A stretch of 32,531 nt of DNA from Candidatus Hydrogenedentota bacterium. GTDB lineage: Bacteria; Hydrogenedentota; Hydrogenedentia; Hydrogenedentales; JAGMZX01. Numbering within the stretch: position 1 is the stretch's first letter; every line of letters starts with the position of its first letter. The stretch covers positions 1 through 32,531 of the forward strand of contig JAKQEQ010000125.1 of the NCBI GenBank assembly GCA_029556545.1. The letters run 5' to 3'. Position numbers and translations under genes: made by a program. Of the stretch, positions 1 through 7,154 are shown one piece after another. Under the pieces are notes generated by a model. That model made no database searches and was not told where the DNA came from. It worked only from the letters and a program-made list of their open reading frames with translations.

Positions 1-1182
1 GCGGGAAGCGAAGCGCTCGGGATCGACGGTCCATTCGGCGTTCGGGTCGAAGACGCAGACGTCCGCCGGGCCGCCTTCGCGCAGGACGCCCACGCCGAGG
101 TCGCAGATGCGGGACGGCTCGCAGGTCATTAGGGCGATGGCGCGTTCGATGCTGAGGTGGCCGGGCGCGACGAGGTCGGTGATGGTGAGTCCGAGGAGGG
201 TTTCGAGTCCGACGATGCCGAACGGGGCGAAGCCGAACTCGACGTTCTTCTCGGTGGCGGTGTGTGGTGCGTGGTCGGTGGCGATGCAGTCGATTGTGCC
301 GTCCTTAAGCCCCTCGATGATGGCGGCGACGTCTTCGGCTTCGCGGAGCGGCGGGTTCATCTTGGCGTTGGTGTCGAATTCGAGGACGGCGTCGTCGGTA
401 AGGGTCCAATAATGGGGGCAGGTCTCGCACGTGACGTTGATGCCCTTGGCCTTTGCGCGGCGGATGATGTTCACGCCTTCGGCGGTGGTGACGTGCTGAA
501 TGTGGAGATGGGCGCCGGTCAGTTCGGCGATGCGGATGTTGCGTTCGATGGCGATTTCCTCGACGGCCTTGGGGATGCCGGGGATGCCGAGTTTGGTGCT
601 GTTGAAGCCTTCGTTCATCGCGCCTTCGGCGCCGAGTGTGGGGTCCTCGCAGTGGGCGAGCACGGGGAGTCCGGCCATCTTCGCGTATTCGAGTACGCGG
701 CGCATGGTCCAACTGCTTGGGATATCGCGTCCGTCGTCGGTGACGGCGACGGCCCCCACGTCATGCAGTTCGGCCATCTCGGTGAGTTCCTCGCCTTTCA
801 TGCCTTTCGTGGCGCAGGCGGCGGGCCGGACCTTGATGCAGCCTTCCTCGCGGGCGCGGCGCTGGACGAACTCGACCATGCCGGCGTTGTCGATGGGCGG
901 CGCGGTGTTGGCCATGGTGACGACGGTGGTGACGCCGCCGCGGGCGGCGGCGCGGCAGCCGGTCTGGATGGTTTCCTTCGATTCGAAGCCGGGCTCGCGG
1001 AAATGGACGTGGATGTCGACGAGTCCGGGGCAGACGACGCAGCCGGAGGCGTCGATGACCTGGTCACCGGTGAGGCCCGTGCCGATTTTGGCGACCACGG
1101 ATCCGTCGATGAGGAGGTCGAGCGGCGCAGCGGTTCCAGCGGCGGGGTCAATGAGATGTCCATTCACGATAGCGAGGGTCAT
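1..1182 (-). CDS. pyrC: Dihydroorotase, C-terminus cut off by the window edge
   Basis: Catalyses reversible cyclisation of N-carbamoyl-aspartate to dihydroorotate, the third step of de novo pyrimidine synthesis, in the cytosol. The reading frame is open from the ATG at 1182 to position 1, giving 394 codons with no stop, so the protein is partial at its C-terminus. Visible motifs are the metal-binding DIHVHFREPG near residue 55, an AHCED segment, HIQHVTTAEG, and the late DHAPH motif characteristic of type I (PyrC/AllB-like) amidohydrolases. The start overlaps the pyrB stop as ATGA, so translation is probably coupled to pyrB. It is the last visible gene of a pyrR-pyrB-pyrC operon read leftwards. 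Active-site residues expected in the visible part are present, so I infer an active enzyme rather than a PyrC-prime pseudo-enzyme. Confidence 0.95.
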   Translation of the reverse strand, partial: MTLAIVNGHLIDPAAGTAAPLDLLIDGSVVAKIGTGLTGDQVIDASGCVVCPGLVDIHVHFREPGFESKETIQTGCRAAARGGVTTVVTMANTAPPIDNAGMVEFVQRRAREEGCIKVRPAACATKGMKGEELTEMAELHDVGAVAVTDDGRDIPSSWTMRRVLEYAKMAGLPVLAHCEDPTLGAEGAMNEGFNSTKLGIPGIPKAVEEIAIERNIRIAELTGAHLHIQHVTTAEGVNIIRRAKAKGINVTCETCPHYWTLTDDAVLEFDTNAKMNPPLREAEDVAAIIEGLKDGTIDCIATDHAPHTATEKNVEFGFAPFGIVGLETLLGLTITDLVAPGHLSIERAIALMTCEPSRICDLGVGVLREGGPADVCVFDPNAEWTVDPERFASR

Positions 1183-2204
1183 GAACCGAGTCCTTGTCTT
1201 GCCTGTGTCTGGGGGGCCGACGCGGCGGCCTGCGCGCGGGGGCTGTTGGCCAGCAGGTGCATGACGGCCATGCGAATGGCGACGCCGTTGCTGACCTGTT
1301 CGAGGATCACGCTGCGGGGCCCGTCGGCGACTTCGGTGGCGAGTTCGAGGTCGCGGTTGATGGGTCCGGGATGCATGATGAGGGCGTGGGCGGGGGCGTG
1401 GCGCAGCGAATCGTTGTCGATGCGGAAGAGTCGGATGTATTCGCGGATGCTGGGGAAGAGGCCGCGTTGCTGGCGTTCGAGTTGGATGCGGAGGGCGTAG
1501 ATGACGTCCGCGCCTTCGAGGGCCTCTTGGAGCCGGGAGGTGACGCGGACACCCATGCGATCGACGGCGACGGGCATGAGCGTGGTCGGGCCGCAAAGGG
1601 TCACTTCGGCCCCGAGCTTGTTGAGGCACCAGATGTTGCTTCTTGCGACGCGGCTGTTGGCGACGTCGCCGATGATGGAGACGCGCAGGCCGTCAAGGCC
1701 GGCGTCGGGATCATTGCGTAGTTTGCGCACGTGCCGGCGCATGGTAAATGCATCGAGCAGGGCTTGGGTGGGGTGTTCGTGGCGGCCATCGCCGGCGTTG
1801 ACGATGTGGGATCGGTGCCGGCGCGCGAGGATGTGGGGCGCGCCCGCGCAACTGTGTCGGATCACGATGATGTCGGTGTGCATCGCCTCGATGTTGGCGA
1901 GGGTGTCGTGGAGCGATTCGCCCTTGACCTCGCTCGAACTGCTGGAGGTAATCGCGAGCGTGTCGGCGCTGAGCCGTTTTGCCGCGAGTTCGAACGAGGT
2001 TCGGGTGCGCGTGCTGGGCTCGTGGAACCAATTGACGACGAGGCGTCCCTGCAATAGGGGCACCTTCTTGATCCCGCTCTCGCGCCGCGAAATCTCGACG
2101 AACTGGGGCGCGGTATCGAGGATTAGTTCGAGCTCGTCTCGTGCAAGGTCCTCGATGCCGATCAGGTCCTTGCGCGTCCAGACCGTCGATGGCGCCTCCC
2201 TCAT
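1179..2204 (-). CDS. pyrB: Aspartate carbamoyltransferase catalytic subunit
   Basis: Condenses carbamoyl phosphate with aspartate to give N-carbamoyl-aspartate, the committed step of pyrimidine synthesis. The 341-residue protein has the carbamoyl-phosphate loop STRTRTS near residue 65, the SSSS-EVKGES segment, the HPTQALLD motif, and HPGPINRD near the C-terminus, all diagnostic of the family. It is slightly longer than the usual 300-310 residues because of short N- and C-terminal tails. No pyrI regulatory-subunit gene is seen beside it. That fits a pyrR-controlled, PyrB-PyrC type of arrangement, although complex formation with the adjacent dihydroorotase is only inference. It starts 6 bp after the pyrR stop, with a purine-rich GGAGGAG stretch upstream, and its stop overlaps the pyrC start by 4 bp. 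Confidence 0.96.
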   Translation of the reverse strand: MREAPSTVWTRKDLIGIEDLARDELELILDTAPQFVEISRRESGIKKVPLLQGRLVVNWFHEPSTRTRTSFELAAKRLSADTLAITSSSSSEVKGESLHDTLANIEAMHTDIIVIRHSCAGAPHILARRHRSHIVNAGDGRHEHPTQALLDAFTMRRHVRKLRNDPDAGLDGLRVSIIGDVANSRVARSNIWCLNKLGAEVTLCGPTTLMPVAVDRMGVRVTSRLQEALEGADVIYALRIQLERQQRGLFPSIREYIRLFRIDNDSLRHAPAHALIMHPGPINRDLELATEVADGPRSVILEQVSNGVAIRMAVMHLLANSPRAQAAASAPQTQARQGLGS

Positions 2205-2210
2205 GGCGCG

Positions 2211-2801
2211 TTATTCTCCTCCCTCTGTGGTTGTTCGGGCGCGGCGTTCCTCGAGGACCGCGTCCTCTCCGTCGATCTCCTTCAGGCGGACCGTCACCCA
2301 GTCGTTTGGATGCGTGGCGACGGTCCATCCGAGGTAATCGGGCTGTATGGGCAGTTCGCGGCCGCCGCGGTCCACGAGACACGCGAGTTGGATGCGCCTC
2401 GGGCGGCCATAGTCCATGACTTCGTCGAGGGCGGCGCGGATGGTGCGTCCGGCGGCCAAGACGTCGTCGACGAGGACCACGGTTCGGTTGTCCACGCTGA
2501 AATCGAAGTGGGTGGTCCCGCCCAGTTTGGCCTCGCCGACGCCGGCGCGGAGGTCGTCTCGGTAGAGCGTGGTGGCGAGGGAACCGACTGGTGGCCGGAA
2601 ATGGGCCATTTCGGCGATGGTGTCCGCAAGCCGGTCCGCGAGGGGACGTCCGCGCGTGAGGATGCCAAGGAGCACGAGCGACTCGATGTCCTCGTTGGCG
2701 TCGATGATGGCGCGGGCCATGCGTTCGAGGGCCTCGCGCATGGCCTGGGCGTCCATGAGCACGGTCTTTTCGGAGGAGGTGTTGTCGTTCTGCGTCGCCA
2801 T
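2211..2801 (-). CDS. pyrR: Bifunctional pyr operon regulator / uracil phosphoribosyltransferase
   Basis: PyrR proteins bind pyr-operon leader RNA in response to UMP/UTP and cause premature termination. Many also convert uracil plus PRPP to UMP. The product, 196 residues from the ATG at 2801, has the PRPP-binding signature VVLVDDVLAAGRT in its second half and the LVLLGILTRG segment that forms the PyrR core. A GTG at 2810 in the same frame would add three residues (M-T-G). I prefer the ATG, although neither start has a strong ribosome-binding site. The gene is first in the operon, directly behind a perfect 12-bp hairpin with a U-run, which is the setting expected for attenuation. Regulation through that leader is inferred; the canonical PyrR-binding loop is not clearly present. 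Confidence 0.93.
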   Translation of the reverse strand: MATQNDNTSSEKTVLMDAQAMREALERMARAIIDANEDIESLVLLGILTRGRPLADRLADTIAEMAHFRPPVGSLATTLYRDDLRAGVGEAKLGGTTHFDFSVDNRTVVLVDDVLAAGRTIRAALDEVMDYGRPRRIQLACLVDRGGRELPIQPDYLGWTVATHPNDWVTVRLKEIDGEDAVLEERRARTTTEGGE

Positions 2802-2806
2802 TCCGG

Positions 2807-2857
2807 TCACACAAAAAAAGCCCTTCTCACCGTGATGAGAAGGGCTTGCTGTTTCAT
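2807..2857 (-). CDS. Possible 16-residue leader peptide of the pyr operon
   Basis: A short frame starts with ATG at 2857 and ends with TGA at 2807, encoding MKQQALLITVRRAFFV. It is preceded by a purine-rich GAAAAGG a few bases upstream that could act as a ribosome-binding site. The frame runs straight through both arms of the attenuator hairpin and its U-run, and it stops just before the pyrR start. Translation to the end would keep the hairpin from forming, as happens with the pyrBI leader peptide of E. coli. A 17-codon frame could occur by chance, and no homologue is known to me, so this is a candidate only. Confidence 0.35.
   Translation of the reverse strand: MKQQALLITVRRAFFV
2813..2847 (-). 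terminator. Attenuator-type intrinsic terminator ahead of pyrR
   Basis: Read on the minus strand, a perfect 12-bp stem (arms 2836-2847 and 2818-2829) with a 6-nt loop is followed by a run of seven T. This is a textbook intrinsic terminator. It lies between the pyr promoter and the pyrR start, so it must be conditional. An upstream AAGGGC at 2882-2887 (minus sense) can pair with the left arm GCCCTT and act as an antiterminator. The same stretch can instead close a small GGGC-GTG-GCCC hairpin. These alternative pairings are inferred by eye. Confidence 0.85.
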
Positions 2858-2915
2858 GGCCTTTTCAATCCTCGGGGCCACGCCCTTTCGGTCGAAACGT
2901 TTCAGTACGTTGCGG

Positions 2916-2944
2916 ATTCTATCAGGGCGGCGGGAGGGAATCAA
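2916..2944 (-). promoter_or_regulatory. Sigma-70-type promoter of the pyr operon
   Basis: On the minus strand, TTGATT (2939-2944) and TAGAAT (2916-2921) are separated by exactly 17 bp. The predicted transcription start near 2909 gives a leader of about 100 nt containing the attenuator. Confidence 0.65.
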
Positions 2945-3008
2945 GGCGACAATTGGGGGAGCGTTGGGTTGATCGGAGGTGGGGCAGGTTTGGAGGCGGG
3001 ATGAGGGC

Positions 3009-3044
3009 GATTACGATTACGATTACGATTACGATCACGAGTAC
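3009..3044. repeat. Six tandem GATTAC-like hexamers
   Basis: Four exact GATTAC units are followed by GATCAC and GAGTAC. They lie in the roughly 170-bp gap between the pyr promoter and the CbiX-like gene. Apart from this repeat and the pyr promoter and leader, I see nothing else in 2811-3115. Confidence 0.9.
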
Positions 3045-3115
3045 GAGGGGGAGGGGGCAGGAATCAGGGCGCGGGGTTCGGGTGTTGGTTCTGGAAGTTA
3101 CTGGAACTCGGGCAG

Positions 3116-3517
3116 ATGGGAACGCTTGAAATGACGAATGTCACGGAAGACGTTGGCGTTATTGTCGTGGACCATGGTTCGCGGCTTGAGGCGGCGAACG
3201 CGATGCTTTACGAGGTGTGCCGGGTCTATGCGGAGGCGACGGGGATGCGCAATGTCGAGCCGGCGCACATGGAACTGGCGAAACCGACGATTGCGCAGGC
3301 GTTCGCGCGGTGCGTGGCGCGGGGGGCGCGGCAAATCATCGTATTGCCCTACTTTCTGTCGCCGGGCCGGCACAGTATGCAGGATATTCCGCGGTTCGCC
3401 GCGGAAGCGGCGGCGCGGTTTCCGGGCGTGGCTTACCGGATCGCCGAGCCGCTCGGGGTGGACGCGCGTATGGCGGAGATCATGCACCATCGGGTCCTCA
3501 ACGCGCTGGGGCGATAA
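3116..3517 (+). CDS. cbiX: CbiX/SirB-type sirohydrochlorin chelatase
   Basis: A small, single-domain class II chelatase (133 residues) that inserts Co2+ or Fe2+ into sirohydrochlorin, for anaerobic cobalamin or siroheme synthesis. The N-terminal VVDHGSR motif holds the metal-binding/catalytic histidine. The mid-protein segment IIVLPYFLSPGRH supplies the second conserved histidine region. The length matches small CbiX (CbiXS) proteins, which dimerise to form the active site. A second ATG at 3131 (M-T-N-V) is an alternative start. Metal specificity cannot be read from sequence. No other cobalamin or siroheme genes are adjacent, although a BtuFCD-like transporter lies about 3 kb downstream. The stop is 3 bp from the end of the convergent DUF2059 gene. 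Confidence 0.85.
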   Translation: MGTLEMTNVTEDVGVIVVDHGSRLEAANAMLYEVCRVYAEATGMRNVEPAHMELAKPTIAQAFARCVARGARQIIVLPYFLSPGRHSMQDIPRFAAEAAARFPGVAYRIAEPLGVDARMAEIMHHRVLNALGR

Positions 3518-3520
3518 CGT

Positions 3521-3982
3521 CTACTGGCCGCGCTGGGCGCGTTCGTGGAGGAGGTTTTCGAGTTCGGGGAGGTGCTCCTGGACGCGCTGGACGCCGAGTT
3601 CGGCGCCGCGTCGGAGGAGGTCGGGCATGACGAGGACGGCTTTTTGGCCGGTGTCGGTGCTGTAGAATGCGATGAGGTCGTGGAGTTCGGCTTCGGAGAA
3701 GGATTCGACGTAGAGGTCGAGGAGGTCCTCCTTGAGGGCGTCCCAGTTCATGTGGCGGCGGAAGAAGTCGAGGAGGAGTTCGCGGTAGGGCTTGAGATCG
3801 GGGTTGGCGATGATTTGGGCGTCGATGGTCTGTTCGTAGGACTGCTCGATGAGGCGGTCCATGTGGAGCAGGCCGGCGACCTGGTTCGCGGCGTCGCGGT
3901 GGGTGTCGATGGCGGCGATTACCGAGGCGGAAACGAGGGCAAGGCCAAGAATGAGGGCGGCCGAAATGGCGTACTTGTTCAT
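3521..3982 (-). CDS. Secreted DUF2059-family protein
   Basis: A 153-residue protein with an N-terminal signal sequence: a short basic start, then a hydrophobic stretch at about residues 5-24, with an alanine-rich cleavage region. The mature part contains the helical DUF2059 hallmark. The key stretch is FFRRHMNWDALKEDLLDLYV followed by SEAELHDLIAFYSTDTGQKA, in which an acidic/aromatic helix precedes a Y-x-T-x-x-G-Q-K element. Its function is unknown; it is probably periplasmic. The gene converges on cbiX and diverges from the lipoprotein at 4193. A ribosome-binding site GGAGAAG precedes the ATG, and an extended -10 promoter lies at 4025-4033. Confidence 0.8.
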   Translation of the reverse strand: MNKYAISAALILGLALVSASVIAAIDTHRDAANQVAGLLHMDRLIEQSYEQTIDAQIIANPDLKPYRELLLDFFRRHMNWDALKEDLLDLYVESFSEAELHDLIAFYSTDTGQKAVLVMPDLLRRGAELGVQRVQEHLPELENLLHERAQRGQ

Positions 3983-4024
3983 GATTTAGCTTCTCCGGCG
4001 GCGTTGTGTTGCTGTTGCGGGGGC

Positions 4025-4033
4025 AGTATAGCA
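4025..4033 (-). promoter_or_regulatory. Extended -10 promoter for the DUF2059 gene
   Basis: Minus-strand TGCTATACT matches the extended -10 pattern TGnTATAAT with one change. A TTGCGC lies 19 bp further upstream, a poorly spaced -35. It is located 43 bp before the DUF2059 start codon. Confidence 0.5.
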
Positions 4034-4066
4034 GCGGAGCGGGCGGGCGGCGCAATTCGTGGGGCG

Positions 4067-4075
4067 TGGTATACT
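4067..4075 (+). promoter_or_regulatory. Extended -10 promoter toward the lipoprotein gene
   Basis: TGGTATACT matches the extended -10 pattern. It faces away from the promoter at 4025-4033, so 4025-4075 is a compact divergent promoter region. The transcript would include the hairpins at 4092-4173. Confidence 0.45.
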
Positions 4076-4091
4076 GGAAGGGCGGTATGGA

Positions 4092-4173
4092 GACCACGCG
4101 CGGCGCGTGGTCGGGCCGGTGGCGCGGTCGGGAGACCGGCCACAACATGCTAATCGGGGGCAAGATGCCCCCG
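4092..4173. repeat. Three consecutive palindromes in a 5' untranslated region
   Basis: There are three inverted repeats in a row. The first, 4092-4112, is a perfect palindrome with 10-bp arms (GACCACGCGC) and one central base. The second pairs GGCCGGT (4114-4120) with ACCGGCC (4135-4141). The third, 4155-4173, has CGGGGGC and GCCCCCG arms around the 5-nt loop AAGAT. The third shares the 7-bp stem and 5-nt loop layout of the repeats at 11817-11903 and 29601-29619. No T-run follows, so these are not terminators. They fill the 5' region of the lipoprotein gene. Confidence 0.75.
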
Positions 4174-4192
4174 CTCCTATGGAGATGGTTTT

Positions 4193-4756
4193 ATGCGGGT
4201 GATCGCCATAGCGACGCTTTCGGCGCTGTTTGCGTGGGGGTGCGGCGTGGAGGTGGTCACGGTCGCGGCGACGCAGGCGGAGTTGCAGCGGCAGGCGGCC
4301 ACGGCGGCGACGCGGCATTTGGAGCGTGCGGAGCAGGACACGGCGCGCGCGCGGATCCAGAACGCGGTGCAGACGTATCAGGCGGAGCATGGAGTTTTTC
4401 CGCCGACGCTGGATGCGCTCGTGCCGGCGTTTCTACCGGGTATCCCGCTGAAGGCGGACGGTACGCCTTATGGTTATGACCCGACTACGGGGCGGGTGTT
4501 GGACCGGCCGCTGACCGGCCCGAATCCGGCGGACTTGCAGAAGATCGAGGAAATCCGGGGGGCTATCCATCGGTACGGCACGGCGACGGGGTATTATCCG
4601 CCCACGCTGGATGCGCTGGCGCCGGTGTACCTGCCGGCGCCGCCGCGCACGGTGGACGGACGCCCGTTCGTCTATAACAACCAGAACGGGTTCGTCGGGC
4701 TGCCGGAGGCGGCTCCGGCGGGGGCGGAGAGGGCGTTGGGCGGGGGGAAGCAGTAG
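4193..4756 (+). CDS. Lipoprotein with two pseudopilin (GspG)-like C-terminal modules
   Basis: A 187-residue protein starting with a lipoprotein signal: a hydrophobic stretch at residues 2-15 ending in the lipobox FAWGC, with Cys17 as the lipidation site. A coiled, Ala/Gln-rich helix (about residues 25-60) leads into two similar modules. The first reads AVQTYQAEHGVFPPTLDALVP, then FLPGIPLKADGTPYGYD. The second reads AIHRYGTATGYYPPTLDALAP, then YLPAPPRTVDGRPFVYN. Both resemble the C-terminal part of type II secretion major pseudopilins (GspG), in which helix, Y-P-x-x-L and G-x-P-Y-x-Y elements recur. The prepilin leader and N-terminal methylated helix are absent, so it is not a standard pseudopilin. 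No secretion genes lie nearby. Its function is unknown; anchoring to the cell envelope is inferred. Confidence 0.7.
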   Translation: MRVIAIATLSALFAWGCGVEVVTVAATQAELQRQAATAATRHLERAEQDTARARIQNAVQTYQAEHGVFPPTLDALVPAFLPGIPLKADGTPYGYDPTTGRVLDRPLTGPNPADLQKIEEIRGAIHRYGTATGYYPPTLDALAPVYLPAPPRTVDGRPFVYNNQNGFVGLPEAAPAGAERALGGGKQ

Positions 4757-4767
4757 CGGGCTTGAAA

Positions 4768-4933
4768 ATGGACGGGATGGACGGTATGGACGGGGCGCGG
4801 CCAAGAAGGACCAAAAGGACCAAAGGGACCAAAGGGACCAAGAGGACCGAAGGGACCGAGAGGACCGAAGGGACCGAGAGGGCCGAAGGGACTAAGAGGG
4901 CCGAAGGGACTAAGAGGACCGATGGGACCAAGG
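4768..4933. repeat. 9-bp tandem repeat blocks (ATGGACGGN and GGACCAAAG families)
   Basis: ATGGACGG-type units occur at 4768, 4777 and 4786 with a 9-bp period. Fourteen GGACCAAAG-type units then run from 4808 to 4933, also with a 9-bp period. In the later half GGACCGAAG alternates with GGACTAAGA, giving an 18-bp higher-order unit. Reading frames through it give only low-complexity peptides on both strands, and I do not call a gene. The block fills most of the gap 4757-5153. The rest of that gap shows only a weak TATGCT-like -10 at 5092 before trpS. Confidence 0.9.
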
Positions 4934-5153
4934 TCTCCGACGCGCGCTCTCAGGCGGCTTTCTCGACGTGCGGGCAATAGCGGAAGCGGAGACACTGTTG
5001 TGGTCGGTCGTCTGACCGAGCCATTGGGCCGGGAGATTGGCGGCAACGGATATTTCGCGGGTTTTCCTGGATTCGGGGGGGGCGCATTCGCTATGCTGTG
5101 GTTCTCGCGGTCAATGAATTCCACTTTTGCCGGTAATCAAGGAAAGGAAAGGC

Positions 5154-6212
5154 ATGTCTGAGAAGCGGGAAGTGATCTTGTCGGGGATTCGCCCGACGGG
5201 TCGGCTGCATTATGGGAACTATTTCGGGGCTATCCAGCATTTCATCCGGCTCCAGGACGAGGGCCAGTGCTGTTATTACTTTATTGCGGATTATCATGCG
5301 CTGACGACGATTACGGAGCGGGAGGACTTTTACGGTCAGACGATCGAGATGCTGCGGACGTATGTGGCGTGCGGGCTCGACCCGGAGAAGTCGGTCATCT
5401 ATCGTCAGAGCGATCTGCCGTGCACGGCGGAGTTGATGCTGCTTCTGGGCATGATCACGAACATCGGCTTTCTGGAACGGGGGACGACGTACAAGGATAA
5501 GCTGACGAAGCTGCAGGAGGATCCGAAGTCGGAGGGCAATCCGCTTTCGTATGGGCTGCTTGGGTATCCGGTGCTGATGGCGGCGGATATTCTGATAGTG
5601 CGAGCGGACAAGGTGCCGGTGGGCGACGATCAGCGGCAGCACGTGGAGATGGCGTGCGATATCGCGCAGCGGTTCAACAGCCGCTTCGGCGACACGCTGC
5701 ACGTGCCGCATCCGGTGGGTCGCGACGCCTTGCGGCTGCCTGGGCTCGATGGGGCGTCGAAGATGGGGAAGAGCGAGCACAATACGCTGGATTTGCTCGA
5801 TGAACCGGAGACGGTGCTGAAGAAGATTCGCGGGGTGGAGACTTCGACGGATCCGCTGCCGCTGGAGGTGGAGAGCAACGACCCGGACATCATCGTGCCG
5901 CGCATGCCGGGCGGGGTGGGGGTGTTGTACCGGCTGCTGCATTTGCTCGCACCGGAGGAGGTGTATCTTGATTTTGTGGGCAAGTACCGGCGCAAGGAGA
6001 AGTTCTACGGCACGTTGAAGCAGACGCTGGCGGAGTACGTGTCCGCGTTTAACGCGCCGATCATCGAGCGGTACAACGCGCCGGGGAACGACGAGGCGTC
6101 GGTGTGCGACTTCCTTCGGGCGAACGCGAAGCAGGTGACGCCGGTGGCGCTTAATATGGTGGAGCGCTGTCGCGCCGCCATCGGGATCGGGCACAGCCTG
6201 TACCGGGCGTAG
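5154..6212 (+). CDS. trpS: Tryptophanyl-tRNA synthetase
   Basis: Charges tRNA-Trp with tryptophan in the cytosol. The 352-residue class I synthetase has the HIGH-equivalent motif PTGRLHYGN (residues 14-22), in which the usual HxGN reads H-Y-G-N. The KMSKS-equivalent motif KMGKS is at residues 203-207. The tryptophan-pocket segments DYHALT and GDDQRQH are also present. The ATG at 5154 is preferred over an in-frame TTG at 5127 because AAGGAAAGG lies just upstream of it. Its length is typical of bacterial TrpRS. The following transporter genes start 24 bp after the stop and may be cotranscribed. Confidence 0.97.
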   Translation: MSEKREVILSGIRPTGRLHYGNYFGAIQHFIRLQDEGQCCYYFIADYHALTTITEREDFYGQTIEMLRTYVACGLDPEKSVIYRQSDLPCTAELMLLLGMITNIGFLERGTTYKDKLTKLQEDPKSEGNPLSYGLLGYPVLMAADILIVRADKVPVGDDQRQHVEMACDIAQRFNSRFGDTLHVPHPVGRDALRLPGLDGASKMGKSEHNTLDLLDEPETVLKKIRGVETSTDPLPLEVESNDPDIIVPRMPGGVGVLYRLLHLLAPEEVYLDFVGKYRRKEKFYGTLKQTLAEYVSAFNAPIIERYNAPGNDEASVCDFLRANAKQVTPVALNMVERCRAAIGIGHSLYRA

Positions 6213-6236
6213 CGGCGTTCTCGAAGGGGAGTGCGT

Positions 6237-7154
6237 ATGCGGCGGGAGCCGTACACAGGCGGCGCGAAGCTCTGCTTCAGGAAGCGCGATCGGGCGATCG
6301 CGCGCGTTTGCGTTCTTGGGCTCCTGGCGCTGATGGGTTGCGGGGGCGAGACGTTGCCTCGGGGGGGCGTCGTGTCGATGGGTCCGAATATCACGGAGAC
6401 GGTTTTCGCGCTGGGGCAGGGGCATCGGCTGAGCGGGGTGGACTCGTTCAGCGATTATCCGGCGGAAGTCGCGCGCCTGCCGCGGGTCGGGGGGTATATC
6501 GACCCGAATCTCGAACGACTCTCGATCATTCGTCCGGAACTCATCCTGCTGGCGGGGCAATACCCGAAGGTTATGGACTTCGCCGGGCCGCGCGGCCTGC
6601 CGACGCTTGTGGTCGCGATGGACAGCCTCGCGACCATCGACGCGGGCATTGGCAGGGTCGGGGATGCATTGGAGTGCGTCGCGGCGGCGGATGGCCTGCG
6701 GGCGGCGATCAGGAACGGGCTCGATGCGGTGCGCGGGGCGGTGGCGGGCCGGCCGCGTCCGCGGGTGCTCGTTATTACCGGGCGATCAACTCATGACTTG
6801 CACGCGCTTCAGACGGCGGGCGGGAGTTCGTTTATTTCGGAGGTGGTGGCGTGCGCGGGCGGGGACAACGTCTTCGCGGAGGAAGCCGCGCCGTATTTCG
6901 AGGCGTCAAAGGAGACGGTCGTGACGCGCGCGCCGGAGGTCATCCTCGAATTTCACGCGGGCGAGACGCTGAGCGCGCGCGACCGCGCGGCGTTCGTGGC
7001 CGATTGGGGGGCGATGCCGACCTTGCCGGCGGTGCGCGACGGGCGAGTATACTTGGTCACGGAAGCACACGCGCTGCGACCGGGGCCGCGCATTGTCGAC
7101 GTGGCCGGGCGTCTCGCGGCGCTGTTACATCCCGAGGCCGAGTTGCCGGAATGA
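6237..7154 (+). CDS. ABC transporter substrate-binding lipoprotein, BtuF/FecB-like
   Basis: Captures a metal chelate (cobalamin, heme or siderophore class) in the periplasm and delivers it to the permease encoded downstream. The roughly 305-residue protein has a basic start, a hydrophobic core and the lipobox ALMGC. Next come the family hallmark SMGPNITETVFALG, the GVDSFSDYP segment, the GGYIDPNLERLSIIRPELIL segment, and a C-terminal lobe ending in a D-G-R-V-Y-L element. The ATG at 6237 has GGGGAG about 7 nt upstream. A GTG at 6231 is the only alternative. The stop overlaps the start of the ATPase gene as ATGA. No cobalamin riboswitch is visible upstream. The presence of cbiX in the window slightly favours a corrinoid substrate, but this is inference. 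Confidence 0.88.
   Translation: MRREPYTGGAKLCFRKRDRAIARVCVLGLLALMGCGGETLPRGGVVSMGPNITETVFALGQGHRLSGVDSFSDYPAEVARLPRVGGYIDPNLERLSIIRPELILLAGQYPKVMDFAGPRGLPTLVVAMDSLATIDAGIGRVGDALECVAAADGLRAAIRNGLDAVRGAVAGRPRPRVLVITGRSTHDLHALQTAGGSSFISEVVACAGGDNVFAEEAAPYFEASKETVVTRAPEVILEFHAGETLSARDRAAFVADWGAMPTLPAVRDGRVYLVTEAHALRPGPRIVDVAGRLAALLHPEAELPE

Noticed and set aside
4672-5124. Minus-strand ORF with repeated FGPLGP peptides, and plus-strand ORFs at 4611-4980
   Set aside because: They are produced by the 9-bp tandem repeat and have no ribosome-binding site or family similarity.
6213-6236. Cobalamin riboswitch upstream of the BtuF-like gene
   Set aside because: Only 24 bp separate it from trpS, and no B12-box-like sequence was seen there or upstream of trpS.
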